Positions 1-9,537 are shown, counted from the stretch's first letter. The stretch: 64,000 nt of DNA from Agrobacterium tumefaciens (GCF_013337285.1 NZ_SUPW01000005.1:248001-312000), one strand, 5' to 3'. Numbers and translations: made by a program. Notes: generated by a model not told the origin, from the letters alone.

Positions 1-3000
1 ACGCCCCACATCAGCATCACCCAGGTGGAAGGCGTTTCACCGCGCGATATTCCGGTAACCGTCCTGACCATTATCGGCCGCAACATGCCTTTCCTTTATG
101 ATTCGGTCATGGGTGAGGTCACCAGCAGCTATCGCGGCCTTTATCTGGCAGTCCACCCCATCCTCGTGCATGATGACGACGCGCAGGCTGGCTACCGCCT
201 TGCGGAACCCGAGGATGATCCCGCCGAGAATATCAGCCTCATCCAGCTGCATATCGCGCCGCTGACACAGCAGGCCGCCGCAGCGCTGGAAGAACGGCTG
301 CGCTTTGTCCTCACACAGGTGCAATCCGCCTATCGTGACTGGCGGCCCATGCTGGCGAAGCTTGACGAGGCGCTGGACGAATTATCGAAGCGCGGCTCCT
401 CGCGGCGCAAGACCGAGCGTACCGAAGCGGTCGAATTCCTCAACTGGCTTCGCAATGACAATTTCACCTTCCTCGGCATGCGGGATTACACCTATTCCGG
501 CAAGGGGAAGAACGCCAGGATCGAACGCGGTGACGGCGTCGGCCTCGGCAGCCTGAGCGATCCGGATGTGCGCGTGCTGCGCCTCGGCAAGAACGCCGTA
601 ACGACGACGCCTGAAATTCTCGCCTTCCTGGATGGCCCGGATTTCCTCATCGTCACCAAGGCCAATGTGAAATCCATCGTGCATCGCCGCGCCTATATGG
701 ATTATATCGGCATCAAGCGCTTTGATGAGGACGGCAACGTCATCGGCGAATTGCGCATCGTCGGCCTTTTCACCGCCACCGCCTATACGCGTTCTGTTAA
801 GCAGATCCCGTTGCTGCGCGCCAAGGTCGCGGATGTCGAGCGGCACTTCGGCTTCGATCCGAACAGTCACTCCGGCCGCATCCTGCAAAACACGCTGGAA
901 GCCTATCCACGTGACGACCTCTTCCAGATCGAGACGGACCTTCTGATCCGCTTCATCGAGCAGATCATGGAACTGAGCGACCGGCCACGCGTGCGCGTGC
1001 TTGCCCGTATCGACCGTTTCGACCGCTTCGTCTCGGCCATCATCTTCGTGCCGCGCGAAGAGTATAATTCCTATGTGCGCGAGAAGATCGGCGATTATCT
1101 GAGCAGGGTCTATGACGGGCATATTTCCGCCTATTACCCCGCCTTCCCCGAAGGTGCAGTCGCCCGCGTCCACTTCATCGTCGGCCGCACGGAAGGCAAG
1201 ACACCGCGCATCGCGCAGGACAGGCTGGAAGACGCCGTCAGCGATATTGCGGCACGCTGGATAGACCACCTCGTCACCCTGTCCGAACCGGGTGCGCCGG
1301 TGCTGGAGGTCGATCAGGCCTATCAGGAAGCCTTCGCGCCTGAAGAGGCGATCGGCGACATGCCGGACATTCTGGCTGCCGCCAATGGTGAGCCGGTCCG
1401 CATTGAATTCTACCAGCAGGAAGGGCAGTCGGCCGACACGCTGTCGCTGAAGATTTTCCACCGCGACGGCCATCTGCCGCTTTCGCGCCGTGTGCCGCTG
1501 CTCGAAAATCTCGGCTTCAACGTCATCAGCGAACGTACCTTCGATATCGGTGTCGTTTCAGATGACGGTAAGCGCGACATCGTGCTGCACGACATGGAGC
1601 TATCCGTCGCGGCGGGCACGACACTCGACCTGCCGCATTACGGACCGAAACTCGAGGAAGCCTTCCTTGCCGCCTTTTCGGCCAAGGTTGATAATGACAA
1701 CTTCAATCGGCTGATCCTCGCCTGCGGCCTGTCCGTGCGCGAAGTCTCTGTTTTGCGCGCCTATGCACGCTACCTTCGTCAGACCGGCATTGTTTATTCG
1801 CAGGAGCATATTTCCGAAACGCTCTTCAAATATCCGGCCATTTCCCGTAATATTTTCGCGCTGTTCAAGGCTGGCTTCGACCCGTCTATCGACGAAAAGA
1901 AGCGGCTGAAGAAACTTGCCGAAATACACAAGGCGATCGAAGCGGCATTGAGCGGCGTTCCCAATCTCGATGAAGACCGCACGCTGAGGCGTTACGTCAA
2001 CGCCATCGACGCGACGCTGCGCACCAACTACTTCCAGAAAAATGGCGACGGTACGCCAAGAGACCTCCTGGCGTTCAAGTTCGATCCGAAACATCTGGAC
2101 GGCCTGCCTGATCCGCGTCCCTTCCGCGAAATCTTCGTCTACGGAACCGAGGTCGAAGGCGTGCATCTGCGCTTCGGCAAGGTCGCACGCGGCGGTCTGC
2201 GCTGGTCGGATCGTGGCCAGGATTACCGCACCGAAGTGCTCGGCCTCGTCAAGGCGCAGCAGGTCAAGAACGCGGTGATCGTGCCCGTTGGCGCAAAGGG
2301 CGGTTTCTTCCCGAAGAACCTTCCCGCCGGCGGCTCCCGCGATGAGGTCTTTAATGCCGGACGCGAGGCCTACAAGACCTATATCCGCACCCTGCTCTCG
2401 ATCACCGACAATATCGTCGATGACGCCATCATACCGCCTGCCGATACGCTGCGGCTCGATGGTGACGACCCCTATTTCGTCGTTGCCGCCGACAAGGGGA
2501 CAGCGACGTTCTCCGACACGGCGAACGGCCTTGCCCGCGACGCCGGCTTCTGGCTGGACGATGCCTTCGCATCGGGTGGTTCGGCCGGTTATGACCACAA
2601 GAAGATGGGCATCACCGCACGTGGCGCCTGGGAGACGGTAAAGCGCCATTTCCGTGAAATGGACACCGACATCCAGACCACACCCTTCACCGTGGCCGGC
2701 GTGGGCGACATGTCCGGCGACGTTTTCGGCAACGGCATGCTGCTGTCGGAAAAGATCAGGCTGATCGCCGCCTTCGATCACCGCGATATCTTCATCGATC
2801 CGGATCCCGATACCGACAAGTCCTTCACTGAGCGCAAACGGCTTTTCGAACTGCCGCGCTCCAGCTGGCAGGATTATGACCGCTCGACCCTCTCCGGCGG
2901 CGCGATGATCATCTCGCGTTCCGAAAAATCGGTAACACTGACGCCGGAAGCCGTGGCCGCCATCGGTCTCGACAAGTCCGTCGCCACGCCCTTCGAGATC

Positions 3001-4560
3001 ATGACCGCCATTCTGAAGGCGCCGACCGATCTCCTCTGGTTTGGCGGCATCGGCACCTATATCAAGGCGGCGGTGGAAACCAATGCCGAGGTGGGTGACA
3101 GGGCAAACGACCCCATCCGCGTCAACGCCACCGAACTGCGCGCCAAGGTCATCGGTGAAGGTGCCAATCTGGGCATCACCCAGAAGGGCCGCATTGCCTA
3201 TGCGCTTTCGGGCGGACGTTGCAACTCCGATGCCATCGACAACTCGGCCGGGGTGAATTCCTCCGACGTCGAGGTCAACATCAAGATCGCCCTCGCCTCC
3301 GCCGTCAATACCGGTCGCTTGACGATGCCGAAGCGCAATCAGCTTCTTGCCTCCATGACGCCGGAAGTGGCGCAGCTGGTGCTGCGCAACAACTACCTGC
3401 AATCGCTGGCGATCTCGCTGACGGAACGGCTGGGGCTCGCAAACCGCGAAGAACTTGGCCGCCTGATGGGCGCGCTGGAGGCAACCGGTCAGCTGAACCG
3501 CAAGGTCGAAACCCTGCCTGATAATGCCGAGTTCAGCGAAAGATATGCCTCTGGCAAGCCGCTGACCCGACCGGAAATCGGTGTGCTTCTGTCTTATGCC
3601 AAGCTGACGCTGTTCGACGCACTGGTGGCAAGCCCGCTGCCGGATGAGCCTTATCTCCAGCATCTGCTCGTCGACTATTTCCCGGCCAAGATGCAGAAGA
3701 ACTATGCGGACGATATCAAGGCGCATCGCCTGCACCGTGAAATCGTTGCAACCGCGCTCGCCAACGCCGTGGTCAACCGCGGTGGTCCGGGCTTCGTGCA
3801 GAAACTTGGCGATGCAAGCGGTCTTCTGGCAGCTGACGTCGTCAAGGCGGCCGTCATCGTCGAGGATGGTTTCGGCCTCAAACGTCTGTGGAGTGAGGTC
3901 GACGCGCTTGATGGCAAGATCGGGGGACAAGTCCAGAACGGGCTTTATGCCACCATTGCCCGCATCTTCTCCGATGCAAGCAGGCTTTACCTGCAGACCC
4001 GAAGCGCAGGCGCTGCAACAGGCGACATGGCGACCGAGATCGAGCGCCTGAAAACCGCCATCAAGACGCTGTCGCCTGCAGCGGCAAAATATCGCCGCGA
4101 GCTTGGCGTCACGGAAATCGACGGCGTTCCTTCCACCCTTCTGGAAGAGCTGGATACGCTTTCCCTGCTGGTCTATGTGCCAGAGATCATGCGTATCGCC
4201 GAAAGTGCGGGCACGACGCTTGCCCGCGCCGCCGAAAGCTATGCCACCGTTTCCTCGACCTTCCGTGTGGCACGCCTGCTGGACGCCAGTCAGCGCATCG
4301 CACCGGCCGATCATTACGAGAGCCTAGCTCTTCTGCGCAGCCAGGACCAGATCTCCTCCTCCCGACGCCGGATCGTCATCTCTGCGCTGACGGAATATGC
4401 AAAGGAGAAAGATCCGGTTCAGGCCTGGTATGCCGCCGACCGCGTGCGGGTGAACCGCATCGTTTCCGAGCTGGGTGCACTCAGCGAAAGTGGCGATACC
4501 AACCTCGCTCGCCTGACGGTGGCGGCGGGGCTGCTTTCCGATATCGTTCAGGCGCGCTGA
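1..4560 (+). CDS. gdhB: NAD-specific glutamate dehydrogenase, large class (5' end outside window)
   Basis: Oxidises L-glutamate to 2-oxoglutarate and ammonia with NAD in the cytosol, linking amino-acid catabolism to the TCA cycle. The reading frame is open from base 1, so the true start lies upstream; about 1,519 residues are visible, and the large (about 180 kDa) class is usually somewhat longer. The catalytic region is clear in the middle, with the segments GGLRWSDR and VPVGAKGGFF and, further on, GVGDMSGDVFGNG of the nucleotide-binding part. The long N-terminal regulatory part contains FTFLGMRDY. Glutamate-dehydrogenase hexamers of the small class lack these flanking regions. It appears to be a single-gene unit, ending 109 bp before the MFS gene. 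Family assignment is firm. Confidence 0.96.
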   Translation, partial: TPHISITQVEGVSPRDIPVTVLTIIGRNMPFLYDSVMGEVTSSYRGLYLAVHPILVHDDDAQAGYRLAEPEDDPAENISLIQLHIAPLTQQAAAALEERLRFVLTQVQSAYRDWRPMLAKLDEALDELSKRGSSRRKTERTEAVEFLNWLRNDNFTFLGMRDYTYSGKGKNARIERGDGVGLGSLSDPDVRVLRLGKNAVTTTPEILAFLDGPDFLIVTKANVKSIVHRRAYMDYIGIKRFDEDGNVIGELRIVGLFTATAYTRSVKQIPLLRAKVADVERHFGFDPNSHSGRILQNTLEAYPRDDLFQIETDLLIRFIEQIMELSDRPRVRVLARIDRFDRFVSAIIFVPREEYNSYVREKIGDYLSRVYDGHISAYYPAFPEGAVARVHFIVGRTEGKTPRIAQDRLEDAVSDIAARWIDHLVTLSEPGAPVLEVDQAYQEAFAPEEAIGDMPDILAAANGEPVRIEFYQQEGQSADTLSLKIFHRDGHLPLSRRVPLLENLGFNVISERTFDIGVVSDDGKRDIVLHDMELSVAAGTTLDLPHYGPKLEEAFLAAFSAKVDNDNFNRLILACGLSVREVSVLRAYARYLRQTGIVYSQEHISETLFKYPAISRNIFALFKAGFDPSIDEKKRLKKLAEIHKAIEAALSGVPNLDEDRTLRRYVNAIDATLRTNYFQKNGDGTPRDLLAFKFDPKHLDGLPDPRPFREIFVYGTEVEGVHLRFGKVARGGLRWSDRGQDYRTEVLGLVKAQQVKNAVIVPVGAKGGFFPKNLPAGGSRDEVFNAGREAYKTYIRTLLSITDNIVDDAIIPPADTLRLDGDDPYFVVAADKGTATFSDTANGLARDAGFWLDDAFASGGSAGYDHKKMGITARGAWETVKRHFREMDTDIQTTPFTVAGVGDMSGDVFGNGMLLSEKIRLIAAFDHRDIFIDPDPDTDKSFTERKRLFELPRSSWQDYDRSTLSGGAMIISRSEKSVTLTPEAVAAIGLDKSVATPFEIMTAILKAPTDLLWFGGIGTYIKAAVETNAEVGDRANDPIRVNATELRAKVIGEGANLGITQKGRIAYALSGGRCNSDAIDNSAGVNSSDVEVNIKIALASAVNTGRLTMPKRNQLLASMTPEVAQLVLRNNYLQSLAISLTERLGLANREELGRLMGALEATGQLNRKVETLPDNAEFSERYASGKPLTRPEIGVLLSYAKLTLFDALVASPLPDEPYLQHLLVDYFPAKMQKNYADDIKAHRLHREIVATALANAVVNRGGPGFVQKLGDASGLLAADVVKAAVIVEDGFGLKRLWSEVDALDGKIGGQVQNGLYATIARIFSDASRLYLQTRSAGAATGDMATEIERLKTAIKTLSPAAAKYRRELGVTEIDGVPSTLLEELDTLSLLVYVPEIMRIAESAGTTLARAAESYATVSSTFRVARLLDASQRIAPADHYESLALLRSQDQISSSRRRIVISALTEYAKEKDPVQAWYAADRVRVNRIVSELGALSESGDTNLARLTVAAGLLSDIVQAR

Positions 4561-4577
4561 TCGGCAGTCTTAAAAAC

Positions 4578-4604
4578 GCCATCCGGGTTACCGACCCGGA
4601 TGGC
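4578..4604. terminator. perfect 11-bp hairpin after gdh
   Basis: GCCATCCGGGT pairs perfectly with ACCCGGATGGC around a 5-base loop, 18 bases after the gdh stop. A run of A precedes it and another follows it. A U-tract would therefore form only on the minus-strand transcript, while on the plus strand the stem is followed by A. It may still end or stabilise the gdh mRNA, but it is not a canonical terminator for that strand. Confidence 0.5.
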
Positions 4605-4669
4605 AAAAAACGAAGCGGATGACCGGCATCCCGCACTCTATTCTCCCCGATTATCCGATAGGACGATGA

Positions 4670-6046
4670 ATGACTGTCCCCTCCCCAAACGCGGAAACAG
4701 TGGTTGCCAAACGCGGCATCTGGGGCTGGGTCATGTTCGACTGGGCGGCGCAGCCGTTTTTCACGGTCGTCACCACGTTCGTTTTCGGGCCTTATTTCGT
4801 CGCCCGTCTCACCGATGATCCGATTTCAGCACAGGCGACATGGAGCAATATGGCGACGGTCTCCTCGATCATCATCGCCCTCTTCTCCCCCATCCTCGGC
4901 TCCATCGCCGATCAGTCCGGCGCACGCAAACCGTGGATCGCCTTTTTTGCCGTCATCAAGATCGTCAGCCTCTTTTTCCTCTGGTTTGCAGCGCCAGGCT
5001 CACCGCTTATCCTGCCGATCATCTGCATGATCCTCGCCTCCATCGCGGCAGAATTTTCTATCGTCTTCAACGACTCCATGATGCCGCGACTGACCAACCC
5101 GCAAAATGTCGGGCGCATTTCCAATCTCGCTTGGGGGCTCGGTTATCTGGGCGGCATGGTGGTGCTGATTGCGGTGGTGACGCTTCTGGCCGCCAACCCG
5201 CAGACCGGGCTGACCATCGCCGGCATCAAACCACTTTTCGGTCTCGACCCGGCAACCGGCGAGGACGCCAGAATAACCGGTCCGCTCGCTGCGCTCTGGT
5301 ATCTCATCTTCATTCTGCCGATGTTTCTGTTAACCCCGGACGCCGAAAAGGGCCTGCCCTTTGCAGCGGCGATCCGCTCGGGCCTTTCAGAACTCAAGAT
5401 GACACTCCGCGAACTGCGTTACCGCCCGACGCTGTTGCGGTTTCTGATCGCGCGCATGCTCTATCAGGATGGCGTGAACGGCGTGCTCATTCTGGGCGGA
5501 GCGTTCGCCGCTGGCATGTTCGGTTGGGCGACGATGGAAATCGGCCTCTTCGGCATTCTCCTCAACGTCGTCGCCATCGCAGGCTGCTTTGCCGCCGGGC
5601 GGCTCGATCAGAAACTCGGATCGCGCATCACCATCCTCATCAGTTTGGTGCTGCTGCTGCTCGCCACGCTCGGCATCGTCTCCACGGAAAAGGGCTCGAC
5701 CCTGTTTGGCTGGATACAATTATCGACGGCGGACAATGGCGGCATCTTCGCGACAGGCGCGGAAAAGGCCTATCTGCTGTATGGCGTCCTGATCGGCCTC
5801 GCCTTCGGCCCCGTCCAAGCCTCGTCCCGCTCTTATCTCGCGCGCAATATCACCGTGGCAGAAGCGGGCCGTTATTTCGGCATTTACGCGCTTTCCGGGC
5901 GTGCCACGAGTTTCATGGCGACGCTGTCGTTTTCCATAGCAACCTATATAAGCGGCTCCGCCCATATCGGCATGGCCACGCTCATCGTATTTCTGGGGGC
6001 TGGATTTCTACTGTTGCTGCGCGTGCCGGAAAGAACGGCAGGCTGA
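4670..6046 (+). CDS. MFS transporter, UMF1/Atg22-like
   Basis: Inner-membrane permease of 458 residues with about 11-12 hydrophobic segments. The N-terminal GIWGWVMFDWAAQPFFTVV and the following FGPYF resemble the UMF1 family of major facilitators, which is related to the yeast vacuolar effluxer Atg22. A loop of about 50 residues after segment 5 carries the LDPATGED stretch. The substrate cannot be told from sequence. The ATG is chosen because the hydrophobic family N-terminus begins about 10 residues later. The gene is monocistronic and convergent with phaR. Confidence 0.85.
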   Translation: MTVPSPNAETVVAKRGIWGWVMFDWAAQPFFTVVTTFVFGPYFVARLTDDPISAQATWSNMATVSSIIIALFSPILGSIADQSGARKPWIAFFAVIKIVSLFFLWFAAPGSPLILPIICMILASIAAEFSIVFNDSMMPRLTNPQNVGRISNLAWGLGYLGGMVVLIAVVTLLAANPQTGLTIAGIKPLFGLDPATGEDARITGPLAALWYLIFILPMFLLTPDAEKGLPFAAAIRSGLSELKMTLRELRYRPTLLRFLIARMLYQDGVNGVLILGGAFAAGMFGWATMEIGLFGILLNVVAIAGCFAAGRLDQKLGSRITILISLVLLLLATLGIVSTEKGSTLFGWIQLSTADNGGIFATGAEKAYLLYGVLIGLAFGPVQASSRSYLARNITVAEAGRYFGIYALSGRATSFMATLSFSIATYISGSAHIGMATLIVFLGAGFLLLLRVPERTAG

Positions 6047-6106
6047 AAGTTCGAAGCAGCAGCCGATGCGGTTGATCAAACCCGACATCGGCCCGCACAA
6101 GACAGA

Positions 6107-6682
6107 TCAGAGCTGATCCAGTTTTTGCTGCAATGCGCGCAGCTGTGCCTTCAGCTCATCGATTTCGGACGCGTTCGGCTTGCGGGTCTCCTTCGGTGCC
6201 TGCGGCATTGCGAAAGGCGTGAAACCCTGCATCGCCTGCCGGAACAGTTCCGTATTGCGGCGGATCTGTTCTTCCATCATCTGCAGCGGCGCCTGAAAAT
6301 TCCGGGCAAGCGAACCGTCGCCGAACGCCTTAGCCATATGCTCCTGCATCTGGCTCTGCTGATCCGAGAATGTCTTCATCGAATGTTCGAGAAATGTCGG
6401 CACGACCATCTGCATCTGATCACCGTAGTAGGAGATCAATTGCCGCAGAAACGCCGTCGGCAGTAACGTATTGCCGGTTTTGGCTTCCTGTTCGACGATG
6501 ATCTGCGTCAGAACCGCATGGGTGATGTCTTCGGACGACTTGGCATCCTGAACCTTGAAGTCCTCGCCGCGCTTGACCATCTGCGCCAGATCATCGAGCG
6601 TCACATAGGTGCTGGTGCCGGTATTATAGAGCCGCCGGTTGGCGTATTTTTTAATGATTGTTTCGCCGTCGTGTTTCGCCAT
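6107..6682 (-). CDS. phaR: polyhydroxyalkanoate synthesis repressor PhaR
   Basis: Transcriptional repressor that senses PHB granules and controls phasin and PHB genes. The N-terminal KKYANRRLYNT at about residues 11-21 and the following DLAQMVKRGEDFKVQDAK are the PHB/PHA accumulation regulator DNA-binding domain. The QMQMVVPTFLEHSMKTF region is the PHB-binding part, and the C-terminus ends in a short coiled coil. The start at 6682 gives 191 residues, the normal length, with GAGG upstream; a longer open frame to 6814 has a low-complexity N-terminus and is not preferred. It diverges from phaA. In rhizobia the same protein is also called AniA. Confidence 0.93.
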   Translation of the reverse strand: MAKHDGETIIKKYANRRLYNTGTSTYVTLDDLAQMVKRGEDFKVQDAKSSEDITHAVLTQIIVEQEAKTGNTLLPTAFLRQLISYYGDQMQMVVPTFLEHSMKTFSDQQSQMQEHMAKAFGDGSLARNFQAPLQMMEEQIRRNTELFRQAMQGFTPFAMPQAPKETRKPNASEIDELKAQLRALQQKLDQL

Positions 6683-6782
6683 GCCCGCCTCCTCGCGATG
6701 ATGGTATTTTCTTTTTTTTGGTCTTAGTGCTCTTCCCGGCGCAAAGTGTATGCGCAAAACGAGCCCTCTGACAAATGTTTTG

Positions 6783-6813
6783 TGCATCGCAACAGTTTGT
6801 TTTTTGCGCAGCA
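6783..6813. promoter_or_regulatory. two TGC-N3-GCA elements, candidate PhaR sites
   Basis: TGCATCGCA (6783-6791) and TGCGCAGCA (6805-6813) lie between the divergent phaR and phaA genes with start-to-start spacing of 22 bp, two helical turns. PhaR proteins of related alphaproteobacteria bind TGC-rich inverted repeats of the CTGC-N3/4-GCAG type. Binding here is inferred from similarity and position only. Confidence 0.4.
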
Positions 6814-6924
6814 ATTTTCCGCAAGATTCCCGGGTGATTTAGCAATATCTTTTAAAGCAACCTTCGGCATTTGACTTGTATTGAAAGCTTTGCCAGTCTC
6901 CGCCCGCATGTGAGGAGAATAGAG

Positions 6925-8106
6925 ATGACCCTGCCTTCAATCGTGATTGCCAGCGCCGCGCGCACCGCTGTCGGTTCCTTCAATGGCCACTTCGCCAACA
7001 CACCCGCCCACGAGCTGGGGGCAACCGTCATCAATGCCGTGCTGGAACGCGCGGGTGTTGCGGCAAACGAAGTCGATGAAGTCATTCTTGGTCAGGTGCT
7101 GACGGCTGGCGAAGGGCAGAATCCGGCCCGGCAGGCGGCTATGAAAGCCGGCATTCCGCAGGAGGCGACCGCCTTCGGCCTCAACCAGCTCTGCGGCTCC
7201 GGCCTGCGCGCCGTCGCCCTCGGCATGCAGCAGATCGTTACCGGCGATGCGGCCATTATCATCGCCGGCGGTCAGGAATCCATGTCCATGGCGCCCCATT
7301 GCGCACATTTGCGCGGCGGCGTGAAAATGGGTGATTTCAAGATGATCGACACCATGCTGAAGGACGGCCTGACCGACGCATTCTATGGCTATCACATGGG
7401 TATCACCGCCGAAAACATCGCCCGCCAATGGCAGCTTTCCCGCGATGAACAGGATCAATTTGCTGTCGCATCGCAAAACAAGGCCGAAGCGGCACAGAAT
7501 GCCGGCCGTTTCGCCGATGAAATCGTCGCCTTCACGGTCAAAGGCCGCAAGGCCGATATCGTCATTGATGCAGACGAACATATCCGCGCCGGCGCTTCGC
7601 TGGAAACCATGGCAAAGCTTCGCCCCGCTTTCGACAAGGAAGGCACGGTGACAGCAGGCAATGCCTCCGGCCTGAATGATGGCGCAGCCGCCACACTTTT
7701 GATGTCGGAACAGGAAGCGGCAAGGCGCGGCATCAAACCGCTGGCGCGCATCGCCTCCTGGGCGACGGCGGGCGTCGATCCGCAGATCATGGGAACCGGC
7801 CCCATCCCCGCCTCCCGCAAGGCGCTGGCCAAGGCCGGCTGGTCGATCAACGATATTGGTCTTGTCGAGGCCAATGAAGCCTTTGCCGCCCAATCCTGTG
7901 CGGTCGTGCGCGAACTGGGCCTTGATCCTGATATCGTCAACGTCAACGGTGGTGCAATCGCCATCGGCCACCCGATCGGCGCTTCCGGCGCACGCGTCCT
8001 GAATACGCTGATTTTCGAGATGCGACGCCGCAACGTGTCCAAGGGCCTAGCAACACTATGCATCGGCGGAGGCATGGGCGTCGCCATGTGCATTGAGGCG
8101 CTCTGA
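6925..8106 (+). CDS. phaA: acetyl-CoA acetyltransferase (beta-ketothiolase)
   Basis: Condenses two acetyl-CoA to acetoacetyl-CoA, the first step of polyhydroxybutyrate synthesis, and also works in the reverse direction. It has 393 residues, the usual thiolase length. The acylated cysteine is Cys90 in NQLCGSG; GGAIAIGHPIGASG carries the catalytic histidine, and the C-terminal CIGGGMG holds the second cysteine. The start at 6925 follows TGAGGAG at good spacing; an upstream in-frame ATG at 6871 adds residues not seen in thiolases. phaB follows 127 bp later on the same strand. Confidence 0.96.
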   Translation: MTLPSIVIASAARTAVGSFNGHFANTPAHELGATVINAVLERAGVAANEVDEVILGQVLTAGEGQNPARQAAMKAGIPQEATAFGLNQLCGSGLRAVALGMQQIVTGDAAIIIAGGQESMSMAPHCAHLRGGVKMGDFKMIDTMLKDGLTDAFYGYHMGITAENIARQWQLSRDEQDQFAVASQNKAEAAQNAGRFADEIVAFTVKGRKADIVIDADEHIRAGASLETMAKLRPAFDKEGTVTAGNASGLNDGAAATLLMSEQEAARRGIKPLARIASWATAGVDPQIMGTGPIPASRKALAKAGWSINDIGLVEANEAFAAQSCAVVRELGLDPDIVNVNGGAIAIGHPIGASGARVLNTLIFEMRRRNVSKGLATLCIGGGMGVAMCIEAL

Positions 8107-8233
8107 AACGGCTGCGTGGCTTTCCAAAAATCAATTCCTGTTCGGCGAACAATAGGGTAGAAGCAGCCTCCCATTGGCCGTATTTCTGTGGCCGTTGAGC
8201 ACGGCAAAAGCAGTTCAGGACATGGAGGCCGAT

Positions 8234-8959
8234 ATGAGCCGGGTTGCGTTGATTTCCGGCGGGACGAGCGGCATAGGCGCCGCAATTGCCCGCGCCTTGC
8301 AGGCGGCCGGCTACCGGGTGGCCGTCAACTACGCTTTCACGACCGACAGGGCTGAAGCCTTTCAGAAAGAAACCGGCATCCCTGCTTTTCAGTGGGACGT
8401 TCGCGACTACGACGCCTGCGTCGACGGCATTGCAAAGGTGGAAGAGGCCTTCGGTCCCGTCGAGGTTCTCGTCAACAATGCCGGCATCACCCGTGATGCG
8501 ATGTTTCACAAGATGTCGCCGCAGCAATGGCGCGAGGTGATCGACACCAACCTCACCGGCGTCTTCAACATGACGCACCCCGTCTGGCCGGGCATGCGCG
8601 AGCGCGGTTTCGGCCGCATCGTCAATATTTCCTCGATCAATGGCCAGAAGGGGCAGGCGGGGCAGGCCAACTATTCCGCCTCGAAGGCAGGCGATATCGG
8701 CTTCACCAAGGCGCTCGCCCAGGAAGGCGCCAGCCGCAACATCACCGTCAACGCCATCTGCCCCGGTTATATCGGCACGGAGATGGTGAGAGCGATACCG
8801 GAAAAAGTGCTTGCCGAACGGATCGTCCCGCAAATTCCGGTCGGGCGGCTGGGCGAACCGGAAGAAATCGCCCGTTGTGTCCTGTTTCTCGTTTCCGACG
8901 ACGCCGGTTTCATCACCGGCTCCACCATGACGGCCAATGGCGGGCAATATTTCGCCTGA
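8234..8959 (+). CDS. phaB: acetoacetyl-CoA reductase
   Basis: NADPH-dependent short-chain dehydrogenase that makes (R)-3-hydroxybutyryl-CoA from the phaA product. It has 241 residues, with the Rossmann glycine motif GGTSGIG near residue 10, NNAG, and the catalytic Ser/YSASKAG (Tyr-x3-Lys). The tail GSTMTANGGQYFA is typical of PhaB. The start at 8234 follows GGAGG and places the glycine motif normally; an earlier in-frame ATG at 8174 would add 20 unrelated residues. No PHA synthase gene lies in this window. Confidence 0.95.
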   Translation: MSRVALISGGTSGIGAAIARALQAAGYRVAVNYAFTTDRAEAFQKETGIPAFQWDVRDYDACVDGIAKVEEAFGPVEVLVNNAGITRDAMFHKMSPQQWREVIDTNLTGVFNMTHPVWPGMRERGFGRIVNISSINGQKGQAGQANYSASKAGDIGFTKALAQEGASRNITVNAICPGYIGTEMVRAIPEKVLAERIVPQIPVGRLGEPEEIARCVLFLVSDDAGFITGSTMTANGGQYFA

Positions 8960-9109
8960 GATCGGTTACCCGTCACTTCGGTGGCAGCTAAATCAGTAAA
9001 CTTTTTGTGATAATTGCTCCGGCGAATTTGCCGCACACAAAAACTTGAGCACGAGGCACTGGAAAGATCGAAGCGCTAAACCAATGAAAATACGATAGTT
9101 TTTGTATAG

Positions 9110-9132
9110 TTTAGAATGAGTCTAGAAATTCT
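9110..9132. promoter_or_regulatory. candidate iron-responsive (ICE-like) operator
   Basis: TTTAGAATGAGTCTAGAAA resembles the inverted repeat TTTAGAA-N-TTCTAAA bound by the rhizobial iron regulator Irr, though the right arm is imperfect. An overlapping AGAAT-N10-ATTCT repeat is exact. It lies about 25 bp upstream of a TTGACA element and 94 bp before the iron-storage genes, which fits, but the match is not strong. Confidence 0.35.
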
Positions 9133-9157
9133 GCGCTGATACAAAAAGAGGTTTTTC

Positions 9158-9187
9158 TTGACATTTGGTGTCTTGTTTTGGTTTAAG
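9158..9187 (+). promoter_or_regulatory. possible promoter of bfd-bfr
   Basis: A perfect TTGACA (9158-9163) is followed after 18 bases by TTTAAG, 39 bp before the bfd start. The -10 element is weak. Confidence 0.4.
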
Positions 9188-9225
9188 AACGAAAACAACG
9201 TGTTGCGTCATACAGGCAGTCCATC

Positions 9226-9537
9226 ATGCTGGTTTGCAGCTGCAATTACATCACCGATCACGATATCCGGGACGTCATCAACGAACTCCTCGACGAGGAC
9301 TGTTGGCAGTTGATCGTTCCTGCGAAAGTGTATCACGCCATGGAAAAACGTGGTCGCTGTTGCGGCTGTTTTCCGACCGTTGTCGACCTGATCATCAAAA
9401 CCACCGAAGAATATCACGCCCGTCGCCACTCGACTGAGGCCGATGTTTTTGATTTTATGTCCCGCTTGAAGCGATTCCATGAAGAGAACAGGAGAGCGGA
9501 CATTGAAAGGCGACAAAAAAGTCATCGAGCGGCTTAA
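9226..9537 (+). CDS. bfd: bacterioferritin-associated ferredoxin
   Basis: Small [2Fe-2S] protein that reduces the iron core of bacterioferritin and so releases stored iron. It has 103 residues. The four cluster cysteines are visible as CSC at residues 4-6 and CCGC around residues 45-48, in the BFD-like helical fold. The tail after about residue 70 (basic, ending RQKSHRAA) is longer than in enteric Bfd. The gene overlaps the next one by 35 bp, so the two are probably cotranscribed and translationally linked. Confidence 0.9.
   Translation: MLVCSCNYITDHDIRDVINELLDEDCWQLIVPAKVYHAMEKRGRCCGCFPTVVDLIIKTTEEYHARRHSTEADVFDFMSRLKRFHEENRRADIERRQKSHRAA

Noticed and set aside
1600-4314. 904-residue open frame on the minus strand
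   Set aside because: It is antisense to the well-conserved glutamate dehydrogenase; the product has no recognisable domain and reflects codon bias in GC-rich DNA.
4840-6075. 411-residue plus-strand frame in the MFS region
   Set aside because: Another frame of the MFS gene; Arg/His-rich translation with no family motifs.
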